A stretch of DNA of 64,000 nucleotides from an uncultured Gammaproteobacteria bacterium (GTDB lineage Bacteria > Pseudomonadota > Gammaproteobacteria > Arenicellales > UBA868): the NCBI GenBank assembly GCA_905612355.1, contig CAJQRU010000072.1, positions 53,185 through 117,184 on the forward strand, in the 5' to 3' direction. This document shows, in pieces, positions 18,713 to 27,865 of the stretch. Numbering within the stretch: the stretch's first letter is position 1; every line of letters starts with the position of its first letter. The notes under the pieces were generated by a model that was not told where the DNA came from, did not search any database, and was given only the letters and a program-made list of their open reading frames with translations. Made by a program: the position numbers and the translations under genes.

Positions 18713-19918
18713 TTATGCCCCCTGCTGCCCAACGATGACGACCGAGCAGACATTCTGATGAGGGAAGCCGCCCAGATTATGTGTTAAACCAAAAACGGGA
18801 TCATGGGCAGTTTGTCGATCCCCCGCCCGGCCCTGCATCTGAAGATAGATTTCATACAACATACGTAGTCCTGATGCCCCGATGGGATGCCCGAAACACT
18901 TCAGCCCTCCGTCAATCTGACAGGGGACTTTGCCGTCTGAGTCGTAAAATCCGTTCCTGACGTCATTAATCGCCTCGCCTTCGGGTGAGATATAAAGATC
19001 TTCCATGGTCACAAGTTCTGTAACCGAGAAACAATCATGCACCTCGAGAAGATCGATTGCCGTGCGCGGCTTTTCGATGCCGGCCTCTTGGTACGCGCGT
19101 TTGGAAGCTGCGCGTGTGGTCATGAAGTAACTACCGTCCCATGAATTGTGTTGCACCTCGGTACCATTAGAGACCGCGAGCTGTAGTGCTTTTACGGTAA
19201 TCAGGTCTTTCTTGCCTAATGCAGCGGCAATATCTGGAGTGGTGACAATGGCGCATGCTGATCCGTCAGACACCCCACAACAATCAAAGAGCCCCAGTGG
19301 TTCAGCGATCATAGGCGCGTTCAACACTTGTTCTTCGGTAATCGGTTTTCTAAGGTGGGCCTTCGGATTCTTTGCGCCGTTGTCATGGCTTTTCACGGAA
19401 ATATGTGCCATGGCTTGCTTAAGATCTTGTTTCGAGACACGATGTTTTGCCTGATATGCGCTCGCCAATTGGGCAAAGGATCCTGGGGCGGACATATTCG
19501 ACCAATACATGTCATTTAACCCACCACGAGACCTTTGCGGCAACCCGCCATATCCTGTGTCTTTTAGTTTTTCGACACCTAACGCGAGGGCGATATCGGC
19601 GGCACCGGAGGCAACTGCGTATACGGCACCGCGGAATGCCTCCGAGCCCGAGGCGCAATAGTTCTCGACACGCGTGACCGGTATATAAGGCAGCCTTAAG
19701 GCCATGGCGAGTGGTATGCCGGATTTGCCTACGTGTTGTTCTTCAATGGCGGTTGAAAACCAGGCCGCCTCAATTTGATCTTTTTCGATGCCGGCGTCTT
19801 TCAGCGCTTCCGAAAATGACTCCACCATCAAGTCCTCAGCATTGTCATTCCAGCGTTCACCAAATTTGGAACAGCCCATTCCGAGAATCGCGACCTTATC
19901 TCTGATCCCTTTAGCCAT
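18713..19918 (-). CDS. Thiolase-family protein (SCP-x/lipid-transfer thiolase-like)
   Basis: 'VENYCASGSEAFRGAVYAVASG', 'LLEVHDCFSVTELV', 'GGLKCFGHPIGASGLRMLYE'. Confidence 0.9.
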   Translation of the reverse strand: MAKGIRDKVAILGMGCSKFGERWNDNAEDLMVESFSEALKDAGIEKDQIEAAWFSTAIEEQHVGKSGIPLAMALRLPYIPVTRVENYCASGSEAFRGAVYAVASGAADIALALGVEKLKDTGYGGLPQRSRGGLNDMYWSNMSAPGSFAQLASAYQAKHRVSKQDLKQAMAHISVKSHDNGAKNPKAHLRKPITEEQVLNAPMIAEPLGLFDCCGVSDGSACAIVTTPDIAAALGKKDLITVKALQLAVSNGTEVQHNSWDGSYFMTTRAASKRAYQEAGIEKPRTAIDLLEVHDCFSVTELVTMEDLYISPEGEAINDVRNGFYDSDGKVPCQIDGGLKCFGHPIGASGLRMLYEIYLQMQGRAGDRQTAHDPVFGLTHNLGGFPHQNVCSVVIVGQQGA

Positions 19919-19920
19919 TG

Positions 19921-21399
19921 TTAAGGTTTCCCGTTGTTATCGAAAGCGTTATCGATCGGTACCGCTTTCCAGAAGTATCGGCGGAATCCACGCACCACAT
20001 CATAGTCCTTCACTCGAAACATGAGGCACATCGCTTGCCCGACGGAAAGTTCCGAGTCAGAAAAAATATCCGTGAAGTCAAGCATCGCTCTACCACCCTC
20101 ATCAAACTGTACCATGCCGTAGTAAGCGGGAGGATCCGGGGAATAGGTGAGGCGATCAGCCGTATACGAATTCACTTTGCACGACAGGTTTGAGAATGGG
20201 TGGTCAGCTTGCGTGTTCAATGCACCACAATCGGGATTCACGCAAAGGTTGGATTTCGGATATTGCAGTGTATCGCAGGTCTCGCAACGTCCACCAATGA
20301 GGCCAAGCAACATTTCTTTGTTCCGGTAAAGTGTGGTCAGACCTGTTTGCTTATCCACCTCGGCCCGGAGGCCTTGCTCAATGGTTACCAGATCGTTAAT
20401 CGCCAAATATCGGTGATAATTGTCATCCTGACATCCCGCACTCAACAGTTGGTTTACGTCTTTCATGGGACCTTGTGTAACGACCTGATCAGTTGTTCGA
20501 AAGAGCAGGGCGTCGCAGCCTTGTCCAAACCCTGCAATCAGGATTAACTGGCCAGGCGTTGCCTCCTCGAGTGCGTGCGTAAGCATCAGAAGGGTATGGA
20601 TAGATCCAGCTTCCCCTGTGCGCCCCTGTAAGTTGTCACGCACCGCACTGTCGGAAATGCCGAGTGTTTTTGCCAACATGCCGGCAACCCGTCTAGCAGG
20701 TGAAGGAAAGCAGAAATGATCGATTTCTGCAGCTGCGATGTCCGCATTGGATAAAGCCTGACGAACCGCACTAGGCACGATCTTAAGGAACCCCTCGTCC
20801 CGCACCCATCGTTCTTCCCACACGTAATCGAATGGTTGATTCTGCCCCCGGTAGTGATCAACAAAATCAACGCTTTGTGTCGCGTAGCCGACAAGCGTGG
20901 CGACACCCTCGCCAGGTCCTACTAACAGGGCAGCGCCGCCATCTCCAGAAGTCAGTTGGAGTGGGCTGCTTGCTTTAGTCTGGCGTTTTTCCCCACCGAT
21001 CACCAGAGTGTTGCGCTGATTTCCCACTGCAATTTGCAAGGCGGTCAACAAGGCCGAAGTGCCTGCGCGCTGCGACCCGGTGATATCCATTGTGTGAAGA
21101 TCATTGCCAAGGTGCAATGCTTCCGCGGCGATCCCGGCATTCTGTCGGTCCTGGAACGGCAGGCTGGTGGAAGCCAGATAAAGACCGTCAATCTGCGTGT
21201 ATTGTTGTGGAGTGAGCGCATTGCGTGCAGCTTCCACTGCCATCGTGAGCGCATCTTCATCCCAGTTGGCGATTGCACGTTCACCCTTCCCGAGATTCGC
21301 GAGTGAGGGGTTAAACCAACTGTACGCGCGAGCCATGACTTCCCGTTGTAGCCGCGCCTTGGGGATATAGGCGCCAAATGCGTGTATGCCAACGCTCAT
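19921..21399 (-). CDS. HMG-CoA synthase/KAS III-like protein fused to a DUF35-type zinc ribbon/OB-fold
   Basis: N-terminal 'GIHAFGAYIPKARL', 'DITGSQRAGTSALLTALQIA'; C-terminal 'GGRCETCDTLQYPKSNLCVNPDCG'. Confidence 0.85.
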   Translation of the reverse strand: MSVGIHAFGAYIPKARLQREVMARAYSWFNPSLANLGKGERAIANWDEDALTMAVEAARNALTPQQYTQIDGLYLASTSLPFQDRQNAGIAAEALHLGNDLHTMDITGSQRAGTSALLTALQIAVGNQRNTLVIGGEKRQTKASSPLQLTSGDGGAALLVGPGEGVATLVGYATQSVDFVDHYRGQNQPFDYVWEERWVRDEGFLKIVPSAVRQALSNADIAAAEIDHFCFPSPARRVAGMLAKTLGISDSAVRDNLQGRTGEAGSIHTLLMLTHALEEATPGQLILIAGFGQGCDALLFRTTDQVVTQGPMKDVNQLLSAGCQDDNYHRYLAINDLVTIEQGLRAEVDKQTGLTTLYRNKEMLLGLIGGRCETCDTLQYPKSNLCVNPDCGALNTQADHPFSNLSCKVNSYTADRLTYSPDPPAYYGMVQFDEGGRAMLDFTDIFSDSELSVGQAMCLMFRVKDYDVVRGFRRYFWKAVPIDNAFDNNGKP

Positions 21400-21433
21400 C
21401 AGGTCTCCTTTTTTATTTTATTGCTGCGATGCT

Positions 21434-22573
21434 TTAACCAATCGCGCCGCTGCGCACCAGTTGCGCGATTTCACTATCATCAAAGCCCCACCCCTGAAGT
21501 ACCTCATCGTTGTGTTCTCCGGGTAGGGGTGGCGCAGTCGGGGTGTTACTGGGCGTGACGCTGAAGCGCGGTGCAGGCGCCGCCTGTAGAGTTCCCTCAA
21601 TCTCGATGAAAGTCCCGCGAGCGACATTGTGTGGATGTTGCGGAGCTTCGCTCATGGTCAGGACCGGCGCAAAACAGGCGTCGGTGTTTTCGAGTAATTC
21701 TCGCCAATGCGTCTGGTCGTGAGTAATAAAGACAGCGGCTAAGCGAGATTTAGCTGCGCCCCAGTTTTCCGAATTCATTGGGTTTTGGAATTCCGGTGCA
21801 TCAGTCAGACCCAATTTCTCAAGCAGCAGTTTATGAAATTGTGGCTCAATGGCCCCGAGGGCAATCCATCGTCCATCGGCACATTCATAGGTGCTATAAA
21901 AGTAGGCACCACCGTCTACCAGGTTGTTGTAGCGATCCTCGTTCCAACGACCGGTTGCTCTTAACGTTAAAGCGCTGCCCATTAACAGGGGAACCCCGTC
22001 AGTCATTGCGGCGTCGACTACCTGACCGCGGCCTGTGGTTTGCACTTGCAATAAAGCGGCCAAAATGCCCGTGGTTAGCATCATGCCACCGGCTCCAAAA
22101 TCAGCCACCATATTTAGCGGGGGTACGGGACCACTCATTTCCGATCCGATCGCAGAGAGGGCGCCGGTAATGCCAAGGTAGTTGATATCGTGGCCCGCGG
22201 CCTGGGCTAACGGCCCTGACTGTCCCCATCCTGTTACACGGCCATAAACGAGGCGAGGGTTGCGCGCTAGACAGATGTCCGGTCCGAGGCCGAGACGTTC
22301 CATGACCCCCGGGCGAAAGCCTTCCACCAGGGCATCGGCCTGATCGATCAGACGCAAAGCGGTTGCTATGCCATCGGTCGATTTCAGATTGATCCCTACT
22401 GAACGACGGGATCGATCGAGGATGTTTTTTCTGGCGTCCACGGTGCTGGGATGCCCACCGATACGATCGATTCGTACTACGTCAGCGCCCATATCGCCAA
22501 GCATCATGGCACAGAATGGACCCGGCCCGAGACCTGTGAGTTCAATCACTTTAATGCCTGAAAGTGTGCCCAT
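21434..22573 (-). CDS. CoA transferase family III (CaiB/BaiF; alpha-methylacyl-CoA racemase-like)
   Basis: 'LSGIKVIELTGLGPGPFCAMMLGDMGADVVRIDR', 'DALVEGFRPGVMERLGLGPD', 'GHDINYLGITGAL'; start placed at internal Met (22573). Confidence 0.93.
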   Translation of the reverse strand: MGTLSGIKVIELTGLGPGPFCAMMLGDMGADVVRIDRIGGHPSTVDARKNILDRSRRSVGINLKSTDGIATALRLIDQADALVEGFRPGVMERLGLGPDICLARNPRLVYGRVTGWGQSGPLAQAAGHDINYLGITGALSAIGSEMSGPVPPLNMVADFGAGGMMLTTGILAALLQVQTTGRGQVVDAAMTDGVPLLMGSALTLRATGRWNEDRYNNLVDGGAYFYSTYECADGRWIALGAIEPQFHKLLLEKLGLTDAPEFQNPMNSENWGAAKSRLAAVFITHDQTHWRELLENTDACFAPVLTMSEAPQHPHNVARGTFIEIEGTLQAAPAPRFSVTPSNTPTAPPLPGEHNDEVLQGWGFDDSEIAQLVRSGAIG

Positions 22574-22584
22574 TCTGTTGTGTG

Positions 22585-23448
22585 TTAACCCCGTATACCA
22601 ATGCAACCGTTGTTGAGGACGACGATGTTTCGTTCGGTTGCAATCGCACGAAAAGAGATGTTGTTTCCTTCAAGCCACATTTCAGTTCGAATGGTTTCGC
22701 CCGGATAGACCGGGGCTGAAAAACGTAGTTGCATCGAATGAAATTTCTGGGCCTCGTAGTCTAAACAGCTTTTGAGGACGGCATGGCCTGCGATACCGAG
22801 TGTGCACAAGCCGTGGAGTATGGGTGCGTCGAAGCCTGCGCTTCGAGCGACCTCGGGGCTTGCGTGCAAGGGATTGGGATCGCCGGAGAGTCGATAAATG
22901 AGGGCGGCCTGGGGTACGCTGGTTAGATCACAGACCCGGTCTGCCGGTCGATCAGGTAAAGGGTGAGGGCGAGGCTGTGTGACAGAGGGTCCGCCGAAGC
23001 CCCCGTCACTGCGGGCCACGGTCGTAGAAGTGAGGGTGGCGAGGGATTCACCGGTGTTGCGATTCTGGATATGTCGCTCTGTGTAAATCAGGGCCCCGCG
23101 TCCTTCGCCTTTATCCAGGATGTCTGTTACCCGAGTTTGGGCAACGACGGTCGCGGCCGATGGTAAGGGGCGATGGAGTTCAATGCCTTGTTCACCATGT
23201 AGAAGCGTTTCCCAAGTGACACCGGTGGAGGCTTCGCGCAGCCAGAAACCTGGGGTGCCCAGAACTGCCGCCATCGTCGGCAGGGCGATGAGCTCCGGCT
23301 CTTCAAATACATAACGCAGCTGTCTCTCATCGAGAGGGTCGTTACCCAATCCAACGCCAAGCGCGTAAAGAATTGAATCTTTCTCGGTATAAGTTTGCTC
23401 AATCTCCGGGAATGGCCAATTCAGCAGGGTATCGTAGTCAATGGTCAT
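22585..23448 (-). CDS. MaoC-family dehydratase (2-enoyl-CoA hydratase-like)
   Basis: 'YALGVGLGNDPLDERQLRYVFE', 'YRLSGDPNPLHASPEVARSAGFDAPILHGLCTLGIAGHA' (hydratase-2 motif). Confidence 0.93.
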   Translation of the reverse strand: MTIDYDTLLNWPFPEIEQTYTEKDSILYALGVGLGNDPLDERQLRYVFEEPELIALPTMAAVLGTPGFWLREASTGVTWETLLHGEQGIELHRPLPSAATVVAQTRVTDILDKGEGRGALIYTERHIQNRNTGESLATLTSTTVARSDGGFGGPSVTQPRPHPLPDRPADRVCDLTSVPQAALIYRLSGDPNPLHASPEVARSAGFDAPILHGLCTLGIAGHAVLKSCLDYEAQKFHSMQLRFSAPVYPGETIRTEMWLEGNNISFRAIATERNIVVLNNGCIGIRG

Positions 23449-24368
23449 CACATCGGGTCCCAGCTGAAAATGTCCTGACTGCGATCCAGCGGATAGAGCT
23501 GGGCCTTAAATGCGGGAAACGCCTGTGTGATCAGACTTTCCGGAGTCCAACCTGCCCCATCATGCACACTTCGGATAGGGCGGTTCTGACTAATCAGGAA
23601 CACTTCGTTATGACGAACGGCAAATATTTGACCGGTAATGTCATGCCCGGCGTCCGATGCCAGGGCGACGATAAGCGGTGCAATTTTGTCAGGGGTCATT
23701 TGTTTGAGTTTTTCAACGCGTTCTTTCTGGGCCTCATCATTGACCGGGATGGACCCAATCATTCGACTCCAGGCAAACGGTGCGATGCAATTGGAGCGCA
23801 CATTAAAGCGTTCCATATCAAGGGCAATAGATTTGGATAGGCCGACGATTCCCATTTTGGCGGCGGCATAATTAGCTTGGCCAAAGTTTCCAATCAGTCC
23901 AGAAGTCGATGTCATATGAACCATACAGCCTGACTGTTGTTCTCGAAAGTGCTTAGCGGCGGCGCTAGCAATATTAAAAGCCCCCTTTAGATGAACGTCG
24001 ATGACCGCATCCCAATCTGATTCAGACATTTTATGAAATATGACATCACGCAAAATGCCAGCATTGTTTACGATCAAATCGATTCGACCGAAGGTATCCA
24101 CAGCTTGTTGCACCATGCGTCTGGCTGCGGCACCCTCGGAAACGCTGTCGACATTAGTGTCGGCGTAACCGCCCAGGCTTCGAATGTGGTTAGCTACTTC
24201 TTCTGCGGGCGTCGAATCAGCTCCTTCACCGTAACCGCTACCACCCAAATCATTGACTAATACGCTAGCCCCATAGGCGGCTAACAGTTTGGAAATTTCT
24301 GCGCCGATACCGCGGCCGGCGCCAGTAACCAGCGCAACTTTTCCGTGAAGAAGGTCAGTCATGCTCAT
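23448..24368 (-). CDS. Short-chain dehydrogenase, peroxisomal (3R)-hydroxyacyl-CoA dehydrogenase-like
   Basis: 'VALVTGAGRGIGAEI', 'VNNAGILRD', 'YAAAKMGIVGLSKSIALD'. Confidence 0.93.
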   Translation of the reverse strand: MSMTDLLHGKVALVTGAGRGIGAEISKLLAAYGASVLVNDLGGSGYGEGADSTPAEEVANHIRSLGGYADTNVDSVSEGAAARRMVQQAVDTFGRIDLIVNNAGILRDVIFHKMSESDWDAVIDVHLKGAFNIASAAAKHFREQQSGCMVHMTSTSGLIGNFGQANYAAAKMGIVGLSKSIALDMERFNVRSNCIAPFAWSRMIGSIPVNDEAQKERVEKLKQMTPDKIAPLIVALASDAGHDITGQIFAVRHNEVFLISQNRPIRSVHDGAGWTPESLITQAFPAFKAQLYPLDRSQDIFSWDPM

Positions 24369-24425
24369 ATGATGCGCTTGAGTGTCCTTTGCGTGCGTGT
24401 AACACCGTGTTCGGAAAATGCCATG

Positions 24426-25472
24426 TCACCAGCTTTGTGAAAACTGTTTGAACTGGCTATCAATGTCCTGTACCTCTGCGACTAGTTTATGCACATCGTT
24501 TTCGTCGGGCAGTGAGGAAAGATCCAAGGCGATCGTATCGGTTTGACCCTGAAATCGCTCACGCACCCTCGAGACCAATTCGTCAGGGGGCGCGATGATG
24601 GAAAACTCATCGACAACGTGGTCAGGAACCTCAGCTGCCATCTTGCTCCAGAGCCCTTGGCGCGACATCTGATGCAATGTCGACCCGAGATCTTCCCAAC
24701 CGTGCAACGCCAATACGGGCAAGTAAGTACGGGTGGATCCGTAAAATGCAATCCGGGCACGAATGTCTTCACGTGCTTGGGTTAGGGTTTTTTGATCAGC
24801 GCCCGTCGCAACGAAGCCGCCCCCCCACACTTCAAATAAAGAACGGTCTCGTCCGCTCTTAATGAGACCCGATTGAATCTCAGGAAGGGCGATTTCTGTA
24901 ATGTATTTCCGTGTCGCAAAGGGATGAAGTCTGACCCCATCGCAGATCTGGCCAGCGAGTCTCATCATGGCCGGTCCGACGGCTGCAATAGTGACGGGTA
25001 TAGCGTGCAGGTTTGATTTTTCCGGTGAAAATTCAGGTGTCATCAATGTGAATTGGTAGTGTTCTCCGCGGTAATCCAGCGGCTCATTGTTTTCCCAACA
25101 TCGCCAGATCGCCCGCAGGGCCTGTATATATTCCCGCAGTCGAGGCTGCGGAGCGGACCAGGGCACACTAAAACGGCGTTCATTGTGACCCTTCACTTGC
25201 GTGCCCAAGCCGAGCGTGAATCGTCCGGAAGATTGGGTATGCAGGTCCCAGGCGCTGTGAGCAACCACCATGGGGCTGCGCGGGAAACACACAGCAATGG
25301 CAGTTCCTAATTGAACTCGCTGCGTAGCGGTAGTGGCAATAGCGAGCGACATGAAAGGGTCATTGTTCAATTCAAAAGTGACGACGCCATCAAATCCATG
25401 AGATTCGGCGGTCGCTGCCTGAGTACGTATTTCGTTCCAGTTGGAGGATCGAATGCCATGTTCTATTCTCAT
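24426..25472 (-). CDS. LLM-class (luciferase-like) oxidoreductase, probably F420-dependent (TIGR03617-like)
   Basis: 'HGFDGVVTFELNNDPFMSLAIATTATQRVQLGTAIAVCFPRSPMVVAHSAWDLHTQSSGRFTLGLGTQVKGHNERRF'. Confidence 0.88.
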   Translation of the reverse strand: MRIEHGIRSSNWNEIRTQAATAESHGFDGVVTFELNNDPFMSLAIATTATQRVQLGTAIAVCFPRSPMVVAHSAWDLHTQSSGRFTLGLGTQVKGHNERRFSVPWSAPQPRLREYIQALRAIWRCWENNEPLDYRGEHYQFTLMTPEFSPEKSNLHAIPVTIAAVGPAMMRLAGQICDGVRLHPFATRKYITEIALPEIQSGLIKSGRDRSLFEVWGGGFVATGADQKTLTQAREDIRARIAFYGSTRTYLPVLALHGWEDLGSTLHQMSRQGLWSKMAAEVPDHVVDEFSIIAPPDELVSRVRERFQGQTDTIALDLSSLPDENDVHKLVAEVQDIDSQFKQFSQSW

Positions 25473-25859
25473 CCTACAGGTCTCCGGCTACACGACTGAT
25501 TGTCCATTGAGTGCGATTGACAGAGGCTAAAGTCATGCACAGTAAGTCTTGCTCTCGAATCTGCGATTAAAGATGCGTTGCTTGGCTAGAACAAATGGAT
25601 CTAAGGCAGCGTGCCAGAGTCCATTCCGGTCGGTCGGATTCTCTATGGTTGAGTCCGACGTAAAAAGAAAATCGCGTCATTTGTATAGGTTCGAATTAGT
25701 CATGCGATATTAGGCACGTCGGGATTGTAATGCGATTTCATCCTTACCTCGACTCTGGATGACCTATAGCCTGTTCAAGTTTTGTTGGAAATGTTTATCA
25801 TGGGCCAAAGCATAGCGCCTCACGATACAGCGCTCTATACAAACTCAGGTATTCAATAT

Positions 25860-26780
25860 ATGAGCAGACCATTATTTAACGATGTTCGACGGGTTGCCTG
25901 CGTGGGATCCGGTACGATTGGTGCAGCGTGGGCAGCGTGTTTTCTCTCGCGCGGAATCGAAGTATTTGCCACTGACCCTAATCCGGCGGCAGAAGCTCAT
26001 TTGGAGAAAGCAATCGACGCGGCTTGGCCTAAATTAGTGGCCATCGGGTTACCGAGCGAAGCCGATCGCTCTCAGCTGCACTTTACCAACGATATGACTG
26101 AGGCGGTATCGGGAGCGGACTTTATTCAAGAAAGCGCCCCGGATAACGAGGATCTCAAGATGGAGTTAATAGGACAAATTAGCGAATCGTGTCCCATCGA
26201 TAGTGTTATTGCGAGTTCTTCATCGACCTTTCTACCCAGCCGTCTGGCGAGTCGTTGCACAAATCCCGAGCGAGTCATCGTTGGTCACCCGTTCGTCCCG
26301 GTTTACCTCATTCCACTGGTTGAGGTGGTCGGTGGCGCGCAAACATCGCTCGACGTTCTCGACTGGGCGACAGGCTTCTATGATCGATTAGGCAAGGCGC
26401 CGCTAAGATTGAAAACAGAAATAGAGGGCTATATCGCCAATCGGTTACAGCGCGTAGTTTTTGAAGAAGCGTTGGCGTTAGTGGCCAAAGGCATCTGTGA
26501 CTATGATGACATCGATAAGGCGGTAACCTTGGGGCCGGGACTGCGATGGGCTATTCAGGGGCCGATCCTTCATCGTCATCTGGGCGGAGGAAAAGGCGGC
26601 GTACGCCATATGATTGATCACTTTGGTTGGGATGGAGAACCGGGCGGAGAAAACCAGTTTATTGAGGCCATTAATGATCGTTGGGGTCACACAACGATTG
26701 ATGAATTGGAGGATTGGCGTGACGATAATCTGGTGACCATGTTAAAACATTTACGATCTGCACCCGCGGCAAAGGACTAG
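25860..26780 (+). CDS. 3-hydroxyacyl-CoA dehydrogenase family (L-carnitine dehydrogenase-like)
   Basis: 'VACVGSGTIGAAWAACFLSRGIEVFATDPNP', 'VIASSSSTFLPSRLA', 'VGHPFVPVYLIPLVEVVGG'; start chosen at internal Met of ORF 25782-26780. Confidence 0.88.
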   Translation: MSRPLFNDVRRVACVGSGTIGAAWAACFLSRGIEVFATDPNPAAEAHLEKAIDAAWPKLVAIGLPSEADRSQLHFTNDMTEAVSGADFIQESAPDNEDLKMELIGQISESCPIDSVIASSSSTFLPSRLASRCTNPERVIVGHPFVPVYLIPLVEVVGGAQTSLDVLDWATGFYDRLGKAPLRLKTEIEGYIANRLQRVVFEEALALVAKGICDYDDIDKAVTLGPGLRWAIQGPILHRHLGGGKGGVRHMIDHFGWDGEPGGENQFIEAINDRWGHTTIDELEDWRDDNLVTMLKHLRSAPAAKD

Positions 26781-26823
26781 GGTTCTACTGGCGGTAGATA
26801 ACACGCTGTCAGTTAACAATGTC

Positions 26824-27747
26824 ATGATGAACAACGAAGACCTGATTGGTGAAGTCGTTAGGGTGCGTGGCGAAACAGAACAGCGCATTCCCTTAGTGCT
26901 CGATTCGCCTCACAGTGGAACGTTCTACCCAAAAGATTTTGGGCATCAAGTGCCACTTGAACAGCTGCGATGGGGAGAAGACACCCATGTGGAACGACTG
27001 TTCGAAGATGTCCTCGATATAGGCGGTGTAATGGTCGACGCCTTATTTCCTAGAACCTATATCGATCCGAACAGGGCGCGGACTGATCTCAATGTAGACC
27101 ACTTATCAATCGACGGCGCTGACAAGCTCCCATTTGAGTTGAAACCCTCTGTTAAGAGTGAGCGAGGAATCGGACTGATCTGGACTCGAGCGCCTGTGCT
27201 GGGCGGGCCGATGTACCCACACCCGATCTCGCCAGCGGCGGTGCTGCATCGTTTGTCCAAGTATTACGATCCGTATCACGACAAGACTCGAAAAACGCTC
27301 GATGCGACGCACCGGCGATTCGGGCATTTTATTCACGTGAACTGTCATTCGATGGCTAGCCGAGCCGGTCCCCTTACTGCGAATAATGAGGAGCCGATGC
27401 GACCTGATTTTGTTATTGGTGACCGGGATGGTACGACTTGTGCGCAGAGCGTAACGCGTTGGTTAGAACACATCCTAAAGCGAGAAGGTTACAGTGTGTC
27501 CGTAAATGATCCCTATAAGGGCGTGGAACTGGTACGGGCCTACAGCGATCCGAAGCTGGGGCGACATTCGGTCCAGCTTGAGGTGAATCGGGCCTTGTAT
27601 ATGAATGAAAAAACCAGAGAGCCTATTGCACAGTTTAGCGAGATACAGCGCCTTCTGGGTCGGGTGATGAGGGGGCTGCTTGAGTGGGACGCGTCAGGTA
27701 GCAAAGCGTTCAAAACAACAGTCCGCCGAATCCAGCAAAGCCCATAA
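26824..27747 (+). CDS. N-formylglutamate amidohydrolase family
   Basis: 'PLVLDSPHSGTFYPKDF', 'HFIHVNCHSMASRAG', 'HSVQLEVNRALYMNE'. Confidence 0.88.
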   Translation: MMNNEDLIGEVVRVRGETEQRIPLVLDSPHSGTFYPKDFGHQVPLEQLRWGEDTHVERLFEDVLDIGGVMVDALFPRTYIDPNRARTDLNVDHLSIDGADKLPFELKPSVKSERGIGLIWTRAPVLGGPMYPHPISPAAVLHRLSKYYDPYHDKTRKTLDATHRRFGHFIHVNCHSMASRAGPLTANNEEPMRPDFVIGDRDGTTCAQSVTRWLEHILKREGYSVSVNDPYKGVELVRAYSDPKLGRHSVQLEVNRALYMNEKTREPIAQFSEIQRLLGRVMRGLLEWDASGSKAFKTTVRRIQQSP

Positions 27748-27865
27748 AATCGACGAGTCGTCCATGTTTGTTGTCGCAATCTGATCGTTTTTGTGAATTG
27801 TGTTAACGTCTCTATCGGAGGTGTACGTTTTGCTATCAGAACAATTTCAAAAGGAGGAGACATTC

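Noticed and set aside
19711-21306. Plus-strand ORFs across thiolase and HMGS-like genes
   Set aside because: Antisense to well-supported CDSs, no domain features
25473-25859. Regulator-binding sites in the divergent gap between LLM oxidoreductase and dehydrogenase
   Set aside because: Only imperfect short repeats (ATGCGAT copies) found; not distinguishable from chance
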